A DNA stretch of 64,000 nucleotides, taken from Marasmius tenuissimus. Its lineage: Eukaryota > Basidiomycota > Agaricomycetes > Agaricales > Marasmiaceae. A program made the translations under genes and the position numbers. Under the pieces are notes generated by a model, which was not told the DNA's origin, did no database searches, and saw nothing but the letters and a program-made list of their open reading frames with translations. The stretch is from assembly GCA_029532415.1 (NCBI GenBank), contig JAQOTA010000047.1, positions 682,001 to 746,000 on the forward strand, given 5' to 3'. Below, piece after piece: positions 48,665-60,491 of this stretch. The stretch's first letter is position 1. Each line of letters opens with the position of its first letter.

Positions 48665-48775
48665 CGAATTTCGCCACTTAGCGTCGGCTTTGGTGACAGT
48701 TGAGGGATGAACATTACTTCCGAAGATAACAAATTGAAATTGTCATGAAGAAACAAAACTGGCCGAGTCTCCAGC
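48665..48775 (+). promoter_or_regulatory. Conserved 5' module, copy C (diverged)
   Basis: It retains gcgtcggctttggtgacagt, tgagggatgaacatt and tcatgaagaaacaaaactgg-ccgagtc but has lost the gatcgtagatc core. It is the weakest member of the set. Confidence 0.5.
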
Positions 48776-48813
48776 CCGAATTCCGATACTTCCCCTCCTT
48801 CTACGACTTCGAC

Positions 48814-50285
48814 ATGTCCGCCGCCCTCGCGAAGGCTGGTCTCATCGGAACGCTTCTAGAGTGCACCGTATACGGTGAGAGGAAGCTCTGTTGCGAATGA
48901 ATAGATTATTCTTATTCCTCATTCAAGGCATATATACAACCGTTTTTCTCCAGACATTGCCTATCCTTCACAGAAAAGTGGTACCAGGTTTTGTGTTCGC
49001 CTACCTGGCGAGCACTACGCTTATTCTGTTCGTCTTAATCACTGTGGTGAGTATTTTAGATGTTCCTACTCTAGCTAAGCTAAGCTGATGACGAGTGCAG
49101 AAACTGGGTGTAGATATCAAGGTTACAGTGGGATTATTGACTCCCCGTGAGGCTCAAGCGAATTCAGTCAATATCGCACTAGCAAAGATCAGCTACGGCA
49201 TATATGTGTCCGTTACCATGATTGCTGATGTCTTCATCGTGAATACTACTGTATCTGGTCAGCCTCGTCGAACTGACCCCGACTCGCGTTAGGTTTATCG
49301 CGTCTTCGCCGTGTGGTCCCGAAGCCTAGTCGTCTCTACCATCCCTGGCTTACTGTCTTTGGCTGGCATCAGTAAGCGTCACTTTTGACTTGTGATAGGC
49401 TCAACGATCGAATCCAGTTTCAGTAAGTGGTGGGTTATTGGTTGCCAACGCGAGCAAACTTGATTTCAAGGAGGGTCAGGCATCGGGACTCCTCACCACC
49501 TTTTACTGTACCACTCTTGCCCTGAATGTCCTGTGCACAGGTGCGTGCCCGGGTTTCTTCTCAAGCGTGCGGATGACCGCTTATCTTTGGCCCTAGCCCT
49601 CATCGCCTTCAAGCTGTACATTTCGGACCGTCAAACCAAGCTCTCATCTACACTGAAATTGAGATGGACGTCAGTAGTTGTGATTGAATCGGGTACGTTG
49701 TAACATCGAGTCTTTTTTTTGTAAGTGCCGGACTAACAGTTCCGTCCCTGCTCACGTAGCTGCCATCTATTTGGCCTGTGCCACCGTCGTGGTCGTTTGC
49801 AACGTCGCGAAGGCCGATGACATCCACCTCGTCGTTCTCCTTGCGGTCGGTCGTTTCTTGAGTTTGTTGTCCAAGTCGTCTAATCCACGAGTGTATCAAC
49901 AGACACCTTCCATGGTCGTAAGTCGTCGCTTGGCACACACTCAATTGACCATCGTTTAACGCACCTTTATCTTCTCAAGGGATTAACCTTCTCCTTGATT
50001 ATCGTCCGTGTCGGATCAAGAGAAAGGTCGAACAAAACACTCACCTCAGCCGATATCAGTCGAGATAGCGTTTTGCAGTTTGCGACGAGACAGCCCCAGA
50101 CTACCAATCGGACTGAAATCGAGTTGGACACCTTTTCGAGCAGTCCAAATGGTGGGAACATCACAGTTGTTACAAGAACATCTGCCACCGTGGAGATGAA
50201 GTCGGTGTCCTGTGCTACCGTAGATGATGTCGAAAGTCAACTTATAGCGAGGCGGGATACGAGGGACCATCGCCAACTTGAATAA
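48814..50285 (+). CDS. 7TM membrane protein, array copy C
   Basis: ATG 48814 gives MSAALAKAGLIGTLLECTVY. Exons continue IYTTVFLQTLPILHRKVVPG, FVFAYLASTTLILFVLITVV, KLGVDIKVTVGLLTP, KISYGIYVSVTMIADVFIV, VYRVFAVWSRSLVVSTIPGL, SGGLLVANASKLDFKEG, LLTTFYCTTLALNVLCT, LIAFKLYISDRQTKLSSTLK, AIYLACATVVVVCNVAKA, TPSMV and GLTFSLIIVRVGSRE. The tail ends DTRDHRQLE. The predicted seven hydrophobic segments are preserved. Splice phases agree with copies A and B. No inactivating change is seen. Confidence 0.8.
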
Positions 50286-51685
50286 CATTGGCAGGTGGGC
50301 ACGCGGCCCCGGGACTCCGTCGTTTCGTTATCTATCACCCTCCTAGTATATCCTTTCATTAATGCTGAATCGCAATATCACACCTTCCTTTTGATCATAG
50401 TTTACTCATTGTTGAGATCGGAGAGGGCATGCACATCGACAGGACGTTCCACAGGGAGCCTTGAGCCTTGAGCCTGAACTTCACAAGTGAAACACACTGC
50501 GGCCGTGCACCTACAATCCCGACCCCAATACTCCCTAGTCAGCGGAATATGCATCGTTGCCATTTATCCGGACGAGCTAGCTTTCTTGCAGGAAGGAATC
50601 AGGCAGGCTTATCACCTCTATGGGCCGCCGCACGAGCTAGTACTAGTCCGTTCGAGTCTATCGCCTTTTGTCCTAAGTACATGTCTTCCCTCTCCCTCCC
50701 ACCCCTCGCTCCCTCGGGCCTTCCCTCCGTACACCGAATATGCACGCGAAATCCGCCGCTACACGGACTAGGACCTGTAGCAAAAATCCGCACCCTCCGT
50801 TCTGGCCTCTCTCCACATGATCGTGACTCGCGTCCAGCGCGTCTCGGGTGTGAACTCACCGCACCGTACAACTTCCCCTGACGGCAGCAGTCTCGTCATT
50901 TCCACGAACCACTCCCCGGTGTCCTGGCCCGAACACCAGAGAGATCGAGATTGTCAATCCTGCGTCCCAGAGGTCCGAGAACTTGTAGAAGGCAGGAGGG
51001 ACCCAGCCTATAGGAAAGTCAGTAGGAACCCGAAGTAAAACCTTGATCTCGACTTCGGACTAGTGATAGACGCAAGGTTGGACACAATCTATGATCCCAT
51101 ATGTAGGTATGTCAAAGAACGTGTCCGAATCAGCAATTGACAAGACTGGAGAGGGGATAATAATACTCGCGTCTTCCGAGAAGCCTCCTCGGCTCGGAAA
51201 TGAAATTTCGAACAGGTACAGAACTCTCGGGGCCGGGTCTCAAAGTAAAGAAAAAAGCCCCACACGACGAGGACTGAGAACGATTGGAGGGGTCATCACA
51301 CATGTAATTGTAACTAACTACTTACTAGCTATAAAGAGCGTAAGATGTACAGATCAGAAGGAAACGTGTCGAGTACAAGGAGTCGTTGGTAAGGTTATTG
51401 CGAGAACCGGACGAATCGCGAATCAATGTCATCCAGAGAGTGAAAAAGAGATGAAGAGAGGCAAAGAAAAAAGAGAAAGCAAAAACAACTATGGTTAGCT
51501 ATTAGGGCAAACGGCAGCAAGAAGAGAAATGCAAGCTATAAATGGGTCTCAAAGCACAGAGCAAGAAATGCATCGACGAAGCCAATGACGGAGAACTCGA
51601 ATGAAGACCGAGAATGAGGAGAAAAGACAGACAGAGAGTTAGAAACGACAAGACGGATGGAAATTATCCAGTCGCTAGTCACTTT
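50286..51685. other. Intergenic region between array copy C and the kinase gene
   Basis: 1.4 kb between convergent genes. The right half (51090-51660) is purine-rich on plus and probably contains the kinase 3' UTR. A plus frame of 135 codons at 51091-51498 has no motifs and is most likely chance. No gene is supported. Confidence 0.4.
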
Positions 51686-53759
51686 CTAATCCCTTTCCGC
51701 CTTCTCCATTTGCTTTGCCATACTCGCCGCATTAACGTGTAGATGCTTCGCCTTGTCAGCCTCCCAGCAGATTTCAATCTCCTTCATCCACGAATGCTTC
51801 ATCACATCTTCGATTGTCGCCCTCTCCTTAGGGTTCGGCTCCAACATCCGCCGTATCAACGACCGGCACGCCCTCGGGGACAAATTCGAGATGGTAGGTG
51901 GATAATTGGCGTGGTTGGAGGCGGAGGAATGAGTGGAGGAGGCAGATGAAGGGGGATTGGAAGCGGGATTCGACGAAGTTCCGGAGGACGTATTTGACGA
52001 AGTCGTCGTGCTTGGAGATGTAGAACACGCCGTCACGTAGGCAGCGTATAGCGAATCACTGGACTGTGCGGCACGCCATGGGAGTTCCGAGAAGTGGAGA
52101 CAGTAATACACGATCCCACACGCCCATATATCAACAAGCCGGGCGTCGTAAGCTGTCATAGGAGATAGCATTGAATGCTTGGAGCGGGAAACAGAATGAT
52201 AAGAATAGCTCACGTTTGCCCAAGAACTGCTCAGGAGCGATATAAGGTTCGCTTCCGCAAAGTCCAGTCGACATGTGTATCGTGGTTTCCCAAGGTAGCC
52301 TATAGACCGTCGATGCTCCGTAATCTCCAATCTAGAACCCAAGAGTTTCGTCAGCCGCCAAGGCCCCCGCAGTCAAAGAGTCAGAGCGTACCTTCAAATG
52401 CCCCTTGGTATCGAAGAACAGATTCTCTGGTTTGAGATCCCTATGTGCGACACCCTGACTATGCAAGTATTCCACACCTCTCAGGATCTGCTTGAAACAA
52501 CACTCGACCTCGCTGGGACTCATGCCACCCTTCTTGATCGCCGCATACAGATCACCACCGGGACAAAACTCCATCACCTCACACCAATGAGAATTCTCAT
52601 CCTGAACGAGATCAACGGTCTCGACAATGTTGACATGATGCAAGGTAGAGGAGATGCAGAATTCGGCAGTGAGCTTCTTGACGTAATCTTTCTCGGTCTC
52701 ATTTTTTCTGCGTTTGCGGAATTCCTGAGATTTTAGGTAGAGATAATCAGTACAAAGAAGTTGACAAGGGGCTAGAGTGAAACGTACCTTGACAGCATAC
52801 AACTTCTCCTCGCTTCTGTCCCATTTGTGCGCGAGCCTCACAACACTGGTAGCACCTTTCCCGATAGCGACCTTCTGACATACACCATACTTCTGACTCA
52901 AGCTGGTAGCACTATCGCCAGCGGTCGACCTTGCACCCTTCCCAACGCTCTTCCGATCGTAATCACGATCCCCATCGATACTCTCCGTATCGGACTTTCG
53001 ACTGCTGCCCGTCGATCGTTGAGACCCTCGCCGCCGCAACTTTGTCGGATTGGCCCCCAAAAGATCCTTCAGGGTGAACTTGTGCTTCTCTCCATCGTTG
53101 CTGTGCACGGAAGCCGGCTTGGGTCGGACAGTGGTTTGAGAGGAGTTGAGATCCGAAGGCACGCCCGTCGAGGCCGTGGCGTGGGATCCCGCAGTCGCCG
53201 ATGACGACGAGACACTGCGTTGGACTTGCCCGTTCGGGGGCGCAACGGAAGGCTTCGATGGAGAGGGCTTGTTCGCGGGTGTCATTGGCTGAATTTTGCC
53301 ACCAGACTGGCCCCCAGACATGCTGGGAGCTCTGCTAGGAGCTCTGCTCGGAGCTTGACTGTTCGGTCTCGTCGAGGGTGCGCTAGGCCATTCTCTATCC
53401 GAGCCTGAAAAAGTGGGGGAAGATGGGGGTGACGTCGAGCCGTTACTGGCAATGGTGATTTTGGAGGATGTTGTGGACTTCATTGGGGGAGATGCAACTG
53501 TTGCTGGTGCAGGGCGCAGGTCCTCGATGAACTTCTTAAGGCTCCCGTAGGTGTGGCCTGGAGCTTTCTCGTAGGTACCTGATTCTGGAGGCGGTAAGGG
53601 AACGTGGGGGTCTGATGCGGTTTGTGATGCTGGTACTGCGGCTGCTGGTGGTCGTCCTGTTGTAGGAGTATGTGCATGCGGTGGCTCCTCTGGACCATCG
53701 CCTGCAGACTCCTGGGAGTCGGTCGGTGTGGAATCCTGATTGGAATTGGAAGGCTGCAT
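51686..53759 (-). CDS. Hal4/Sat4-family serine/threonine protein kinase with DYG instead of DFG
   Basis: Start taken at ATG 53759 (MQPSNSNQDSTPTDSQESAG); an in-frame ATG exists upstream at 53876. The N-terminal 290 residues are Ser/Pro-rich and probably disordered. The kinase domain reads KYGVCQKVAIGKGATSVVRL, YAVK-EFRKRRKNE, LTAEFCISSTLHHVNIVETV, EVMEFCPGGDLYAAI, GVEYLHSQGVAHRDLKPEN, IGDYGASTVYRLPWE, STGLCGSEPYIAPEQFLGK, YDARLVDIWACGIVYYC and LSPRACRSLIRRMLEPNPK. These match the yeast Hal4/Hal5/Npr1 group, which regulates plasma-membrane transporters and ion homeostasis. The ATP-binding Lys and catalytic Asp are present. The metal-binding motif is DYG, a conservative change. A Ser/Thr-rich insert lies before the last helices. 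At least four introns. Confidence 0.85.
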
Positions 53760-54780
53760 GGTTGGATAATCGACGAGTGTGAAAATCGAGGCGGAAATCG
53801 ATGTGTGGATCGAAATTAAAGGGAAATCTCGCGAAAATCTACAACGATAATGACATGGTTGGTCAACACGTTGCACCGATTAGATTTTGAAGAGAAATGA
53901 AAGGTAATTAACTGAGGCTGAATGCGATTGGGAGAAGTACTCCCGCCCGCCTGCGCCAACCGCTGGAAGGCCTTGCTGGAAAAGGAACTGGGGGATTGCT
54001 GAGGGGCAGAGGGAGATGATGGTGGTAAGAAAGAAAGAGCAATTAGGGCAAATAAAAGGTCCATATTTCCGGTGATTTGCTTACGCCACTTCATTCAGCT
54101 TACTTCATCGTGGCCGGGCAGTTCTCGCTCACACTGAGTCGAATTCAGAATTGCTTTAGTTTTCTCCGAATCCGAGGTGGCCCTACTTCTCATGACTGAT
54201 TTCCTGCGTTTTCCGGTACCTTTCAGGCTGTTTCCCGCCCCATGAAAAAATACAAATACCAGCTCTTACTCCGTCAAATAGCGAAAATAACTCTGTCAGC
54301 CCACTTGCCGGAATTTCTTGCATGCGGGACAGACCACCAGACAACAACGGAAGACAACATAGCACGTCGCAAAAGGGGCTATTTTCGGTCGATGTGCTTT
54401 GAATTGACCCAATCTGACCCAATTCAGTACGCCGCTAGCGGCCATCTAACAAACGACAGTGTGGGATGGCAGCATTGCGACACTGGCCAAGCCTCGATGT
54501 GGAAAACGAGGCAACACATAGTCGCGCTGGAGGCAAGGGCAAAAGTGCCGGTGGCAGGCATCGCATATGATCACATGACTTAACTGAGCAGTTCCTCCAA
54601 AATAAGGTTTTGGGTGGCTTATGCTGACGTAACCTCGCTCGCTGCCGCACAGTCACCTAGACAGAGCGTGAGTCGATAACCGACCTCTCCTCAAGAAACT
54701 CAAGGTGCGAATTTTTGCTAGTCCCCAGTTCACCCCCAGCTTTCTCATTTGCTTTCCTTGCTAGACCAGGTTGCTTCAAG
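53760..54780. promoter_or_regulatory. Divergent promoter region between the kinase gene and RPL19
   Basis: About 1.0 kb between divergent starts. The kinase side is A/T- and purine-rich with possible 5' UTR. The RPL19 side (54600-54780) must carry the ribosomal-protein promoter. No TATA box is obvious and no gene is seen. Confidence 0.45.
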
Positions 54781-55557
54781 ATGGGTACGTCTTCAATCGA
54801 AATCCAGGAAAAATCGGGAACAGAATCGATAACACCATTATCACAGTCAACCTCCGCTCCCAAAAACGCCTCGCAGCTTCCGTCGCTGGCGTCGGCAAAC
54901 GTAAAATTTGGCTCGACCCCGCTGAGCAGTCTGAGATCGGCAACGCCAACTCTCGTACTCACGTCAAAAAGCTCATCAAGGATGGCCGTATCATCATCAA
55001 ACCCACCACCATCCACTCTCGTGCTCGTACGAGGGATCTTCTCGCCGCGAAGCGCAAGGGAAGGCATACCGGACCTGGTAAGAGAAAGGGTACCGCTGAG
55101 GCCAGGATGCCCACCAAGGTCCAGTGGATGAGGAGACAGAGGGTTTTGAGGAGGCTGTTGAGGAAGTACAGAGAGGCAGGAAAGATTGACAAGCACCTGT
55201 GAGTTTCCGAGTATTCTACTCGTACAGTTACCGGTTTCTCTGACCGATGTCACTTTTTCCGCGTGGCGCAGGTACCACTCTCTCTACCAGAAATCCAAGG
55301 GTAACGTCTTCAAGAACAAGCGTGTCCTCATGGAGTACATCCACAAGGCCAAGGCCGAGAAGACCCGTACAAAGATCCTCACCGACCAGATGGAGGCCAG
55401 GCGTGTCAAGAACAAGGTTAGTCTTCATCTACCATGTATCTCATACGGACCTGCTCACTCTTTATCGTAGGCCGCCCGAGAACGTCGTGCCGCCCGTGTC
55501 GCCGAGAAGCGAGCTGGTATCCATGCTGTCGAGACCGAAGCTGCCGTCCAGCAGTAA
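54781..55557 (+). CDS. RPL19: 60S ribosomal protein eL19
   Basis: Exon 1 is only four bases (ATGG, 54781-54784), followed by intron 54785-54846, a layout common for this gene. Exon 2 encodes [37 protein letters not shown] and [16 protein letters not shown]. It continues [40 protein letters not shown] and [14 protein letters not shown]. Exon 3 encodes [39 protein letters not shown] and MEARRVKNK. Exon 4 encodes [20 protein letters not shown] and ends VQQ, stop 55557. All eL19 hallmarks are present, and length is close to the usual 190-200 residues. It belongs to the large subunit, near the exit-tunnel side and subunit bridge region. Confidence 0.96.
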
Positions 55558-56679
55558 ATCCCGATCTAATTCACCCCCGAGTGCGAGTTCAGCTAGCAGT
55601 GGGAGTAGCTTATTCGCGACAACCGAGATTGGCTATCTTTTTTTTCTGGCTGGATCGCAGTACCTATACATCCAATCCACCCGTTCTATATGATGTCTAC
55701 CCCTCCATGCGACCGATGTATGCTTATACGCCCCTCCTTTTCTTTCACCTTTTGCAATCAAAGTTATCGGGTATGCCAGATTTGGAGGGTTCAGTCTCTG
55801 TTCGGGATTTGTTGAGTCATGATGCATCATACACGATGTTCCGGGTGTCGTGGACGATGAGTAACAAGGACGTTCATCTTTTTTGTGCATGTACACACAC
55901 ATTCCCTCCATCCCGGCGTTCGTCAGAATGACAGTCGTATAGCGAAATCGACTCGCTGATAGGATTGGGTAAGAGCAACGGGAGGTAGAGAGTGCGCGGA
56001 GTTACAACGCTCCCTGGGGCCACATACAGCGTGTATGTTTTCTGGCGGGTCCTTTACCCTGCAGGAGACAGGAACCCCCCTCGCCCCTCGGAGCACACTG
56101 CGAAATGTAGGTTCGTAACGACAGCTCCATATCAGGATCTCCGCCTCGCACTCATGGGACTCACAAAAGATTCTCACCGGGCTACTGGCAACGCAACGAC
56201 TCACGAGAGCTTAGCGCTTAGTACGTACTGACATCCAGTACCTCTGCAGCTGGATCTCGGGGAACTTGCCATAGGGCGAATCCGTGTCGGGGGCACTGCT
56301 CCAGCCACCTGGTATTCTAGTACGGCTTTATAAACCACTACTGGGGGGCTCCAGTTCTCAGCCAGGGGAGCATCCCGGCGAATTGGCATGTTCAGCTCCA
56401 CCAACAACGGGAGTTGGAACTGGACTTACCACTAGGGAAACCTATGACCTTAGCCCAGCAGCAGCAGCTTTCGCCTTCCTGCTCAGAACCTCTGTTTTTT
56501 GGATAAGAAATCAACAAGATCCCTGTGGAACCTCCCGAGTCCCGATAACTATCACACACACTCTCCATCGTCCGGTGTACACGATAAAAGATCGAGGTCA
56601 AGATCAAAGGGAAGAGTTGTTATTATTACAATGTTCGTACAGAGAGCTCGAGAAAGCCTGAAGACAGCAAGACATTGAA
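55558..56679. other. Intergenic region between RPL19 and array copy D (convergent)
   Basis: 1.1 kb. Frames near 56201-56661 on both strands, including minus NMPIRRDAPLAENWSPP, look partly protein-like but match nothing I recognise and have no splice partners. The region probably holds both 3' UTRs. Confidence 0.35.
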
Positions 56680-58194
56680 CTAGGTCGACGGAGACAAGCG
56701 GGTCCACCTGCCACTGCCCTCGTTAACTCGAACCTTTTCTGCAAGTTGATTCTCAATATCAGCTGCCGGGGAAACGTGACAAGGCGACGAGTTCAGTTGT
56801 ACAGTCGCATTGACCGCGATCGTAGCAACCGAGACCTTCTCGATGCTTGGTCCACTTGAACATGTGTCCATGCCACTCTCGGTTCCATTGACAGTCCGGG
56901 GCTGTCTCGCGAAATGCAGAACGCTACCTGGGCCGCTGTGATCAACTGAGGTGAATGTCTTGTTTGATCTCCCGCCGCTGGCAGCGACGCGGACGATAAT
57001 CAAGGAGAAGGCTAAGCCCTAGTAGCGAAAATAAGGGTGCGTTGAACGACGGGATTGTAAACTGCATGTAAGGTGACAACTTACGATAATAGAAGGTGTC
57101 TGTTGGTACGCTGTTATGTTAGATTGATCACAGAGTAGACTCGAGATACGACAGACCACCATCAAAAGCACGAGGTGGGCATCATCGGCCCCCATGACGT
57201 TACAAATCACCACGACGACGATACAGGACGAGTACAGCGCGGCTAGTTGGGCAAGGGTTGAAGTGTTACCGTAGGATTACCAGAAAGGAGAGTCGATGAT
57301 TTGAGCTGCATACCTGACTCTACAACAATCACTGACGTCCACTTCAACTTTAGCGAGGATGAAAACTTGATTTGCCGTTCCGATATGTAAAGCTTGGAAG
57401 CAATGAGAGCTGGGATCAGAGGTATAAGTGGACACCCCTACGTTCGAGAAGGAACCCGAGCACACACCGGTGGAGAGGACGTTCAAGACGAGAGTGATGC
57501 AGTAGAAAGCAGTGAAAAGGTGCCTAGGTTCGTTGAACCCGTATTTGCCAGAGTTGGCCACCAAGAACCCACCGCTTACTAGGGATAGGTTGGTCTACTG
57601 GATCTATCATAAGTCGAGAAGGACGCTTACTGATGCCAGCAATAGACAATGAGCAAGGAATGGCAGAAATGATTGAATTTCGAGACCACACGGCGAATAC
57701 GCGGTAAACCTAGCCATTGGGGTCAGTCAGATGAGCCGTTTCGCTCGAACATGATACTACTCACGATGAAGATGTCGGCAATGCTGGTGAGGGCCACATA
57801 AGCCCCGCAGCTGAGCATTGCCAGTTCGGAAACAATCCGAGTTCCATCCTCTGTGTCGCCAATGAGTTTTGTTACCGCGATCCTTAGGTCCACGACCAGC
57901 GTCTGCACTCGTCGTCAGTTTTAGCTTTCGAGAGGAAAAACCTGTACAACCCACCACAGTTATCAGAGTGAACAACACAAACGTAGTAGTTGCCAGATAG
58001 ACAAACACAAAGCCCGGTACCGCCTTCCTACGCAAAATGCGCAGCGTTTGGAGGAAAACGGAAAAGTATATACCTATATTTGAAGAGTAAGCCCAAGTTC
58101 TCCTCGCTGCTCGCAATGAAACTTCTATCTCACCATATGCGATGCCCTCCAAAAACATCCCGATGATATTAGCCTTCACAGAAGGGTCGGACAT
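56680..58194 (-). CDS. 7TM membrane protein, array copy D (C terminus extended into former 3' UTR)
   Basis: ATG 58194 gives MSDPSVKANIIGMFLEGIAY. Further exons read IYFSVFLQTLRILRRKAVPG, FVFVYLATTTFVLFTLITVV, VDLRIAVTKLIGDTED, CGAYVALTSIADIFIV, VYRVFAVWSRNSIISAIPCS, VANSGKYGFNEPRHLFTAFY, KLYISERQIKFSSSL, ALYSSCIVVVVICNVMGA, TPSII and GLAFSLIIVRVAASG. Copies A, B and C end soon after DDVEN/DDVES. D instead continues EKVRVNEGSGRWTRLSPST, and the underlying bases (ggcaggtggacccgc) correspond to sequence found just after the stop codon of A (ggcaggcgggcccgc). A small deletion therefore removed the ancestral stop. Confidence 0.78.
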
Positions 58195-58237
58195 GTGGGA
58201 TTTATCGAGGGGGGTAGTAGTGGTTGGGAATACGGGA

Positions 58238-58375
58238 TGAACGACTCCTCGACTGGTTTTATCTTCATGATGATCTACGATCCCCGAGAGACATGTTCAC
58301 TCCCTCAAAAGTCACTAACACCGACTCACTCAAAGGCAACAAGAATAGATCGTCCAGTTGTATTTGCAGGGGCGA
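58238..58375 (-). promoter_or_regulatory. Conserved 5' module, copy D
   Basis: Read on minus it contains cgcccctgcaaatacaactg, gacgatctattcttgttg, gacttttgagggagtgaaca, tgtctctcggggatcgtaga and aagataaaaccagtcgagga, the same order and spacing as copies A and B. Confidence 0.65.
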
Positions 58376-60491
58376 GGTCGTTGGGGAACGTAGTGACGCA
58401 TAAGTCAACGTGATGGAGGTTTGAAAGACTGAAGCTTACTAAAGCGAGAGCGACCAGGAATCCAGGAGTCTGAGTCTTGTAGTCTGAGCCGATCAGTCTG
58501 AGTCTGAGCCCTGCGTCTGGGCCGTTCACTTTCACGTGATATACCGATATTGAAATTCCCTTTTCCTTTTCGTCAGCGATTGCTTCCTTCACTCACACCG
58601 ACAGGACCTCAATGCTGCCCTCAACACCTCTTCGCTACTCAATCAGTCTCCAGTAAAAACACCGCGATGCACAGCCGAATGCTACCCTCACTACTTGCTC
58701 ATTCTCCATATCGAGATCTAGCTACACCTACTATCCACCGGAATATACTCGTCCAATCGACAATTATTGTTGGATGAAATCATGTCGTTCAGGCGTTCGG
58801 TTTCAAGATGTTAGGTGACTGGGTGCTCAGTGGAATTGCTGGTTTGGAGAAGGTTGAGGAGCTGTAGAAGAGGGCAGAGCAATGACAGAGGAACACAACG
58901 ATCCTATGTTGGCTCGTTGCCGGTGCCCTTGTTCCTTCGAGAACTGTTGAGAATCAGAGTGCTAGGTGTGTAATCAGTTCTGTCAGATCTAAAACCAGAC
59001 CGAGTACTAAACGGACCTTGCCTCCACCTGTATGTCCCTCCGACTGTCCGACAGACTACAGTCGCCCAATTCCATTCAATTGAGTCACAACTCAGATACT
59101 CACCTCCCGCCCTTCCTCAAAGAACAGTATCAGGTTCACGGCGGATTTCTGGAATAATAAGAGGCGGGATACGGGCAGCGTTGTTTCGAGTCTGATAGAT
59201 GGCACGGTGGCCTACAAGGCTATAACAGTGCTTTAGTATGTACAACCAATATCCCTGCAATCCACGGTCCACCGAGCTTTGTTTCCAGGGTCACGGGTGG
59301 TACGACTCTCGAAATGCTACAACCGTGTCAATCGCCCAACAACAAATCTGTACGATGGTATGTTGAACGCAGCGTGGTAGTCAGATCTAAGGTTGTTGCA
59401 AGGTGGGCTTGGTGGAGGGTCTGTTGGAGCCTAGAGGGTAAATTGCAGGAATATCGTGCAGATTTGTGCTTGATGTTTTCAAATGATAATTATAGTGAGA
59501 ATAGAGTATACAGATTCGAGTACAACAGACTAAGCTTTTAAAAAGCGTGAGCCAGGACGTCTGCAACAGCTTCAACATCGCGGACTTGGAGGAGGGACTC
59601 AGACGGCACAGACGCCCAGACGGCCCGGACGGTGGCTCAGACTCCCGGTTTCCCGGGCTTTCTGACTAAAGCGACCGAACGCGCCGCGGCAGAGTCCGAG
59701 CCCCTCGGCCAATTCCGATGACCCTCGCGGCACATGCAAGCTTCGTGTTCATTAAACGTTGAAGTCTGCGCTCGTCCGCCAAGTTCCTCTAAGCCACTTC
59801 AAAAGAGATTGAGGAGGCTAAAGAGGTTAACCGGCGGTCGTGCCATTTTTAAGAACTACAGCCTGTTTCCTAAGAAGCTACCCGTGGCAACCGACCTACG
59901 CACCTAAGCAACCCTGTTTTAGGACTCCTGAGCAACTCCCGATGCTAGGCGATGACAATTGACTCGCAGGTTTTTATGTAGACAATCTGAGTGTCCCACT
60001 TCTCTTCCACTGCGGTATAGTTGACATTGTACCGGTCTACGATAAATTGCTTAATACATACTCGTCTTTGCAACATTCCCGACTATTGAACGATCAAAAG
60101 GCTATAACTCAAGGCAACGGACTCAACGCTGGGACCTCAATATCGCCGCGAGCTGTCGGAGGTTGTCGAGCTAAATGAATCAACGGATATAGTATATGGC
60201 GGACGTCCGGGTCACCACACCCGCTGGACAGCTATAATCGATATATTTGAAGCCTCTGTGTTGATGTCAGTGGCTCAGAGCAGGCTTCGCATGGGTTAGT
60301 GAAAGAAAACACAACTGGCCTCCATCGACTACCCGATACACTATTGATACGGAGACCTTGATCTGGGAAGGTACTTGGTATTTACCAGGACACAGCTGAG
60401 ACGACGGAGTCAAGCGCTGAGCCAACCTGCTGTTGATATCATTACAATATCATTAGCGATGTCGATGAACCCTCGTATCCGGTGCTGTAAG
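58376..60491. other. 2.1-kb spacer between array copies D and E with an inverted GGAGTCTGAG pair
   Basis: No gene is supported. A cluster of agtctgag repeats lies at about 58465-58520, and a cluster of (c)cagacgg/ctcagactc at about 59595-59645. A perfect 10-bp inverted pair occurs at 58465-58474 and 59636-59645. The sequence around 59580-59720 is markedly GC-rich compared with its surroundings. Confidence 0.4.

Noticed and set aside
51091..51498. 135-codon plus frame rich in Lys/Glu/Arg
   Set aside because: It lies in a purine-rich convergent region, probably the kinase 3' UTR, with no domain, no promoter signal and no splice sites.
54657..55253. 198-codon minus frame across RPL19
   Set aside because: It lies antisense to RPL19 exons, whose conserved protein sequence explains the composition; no motifs of its own.
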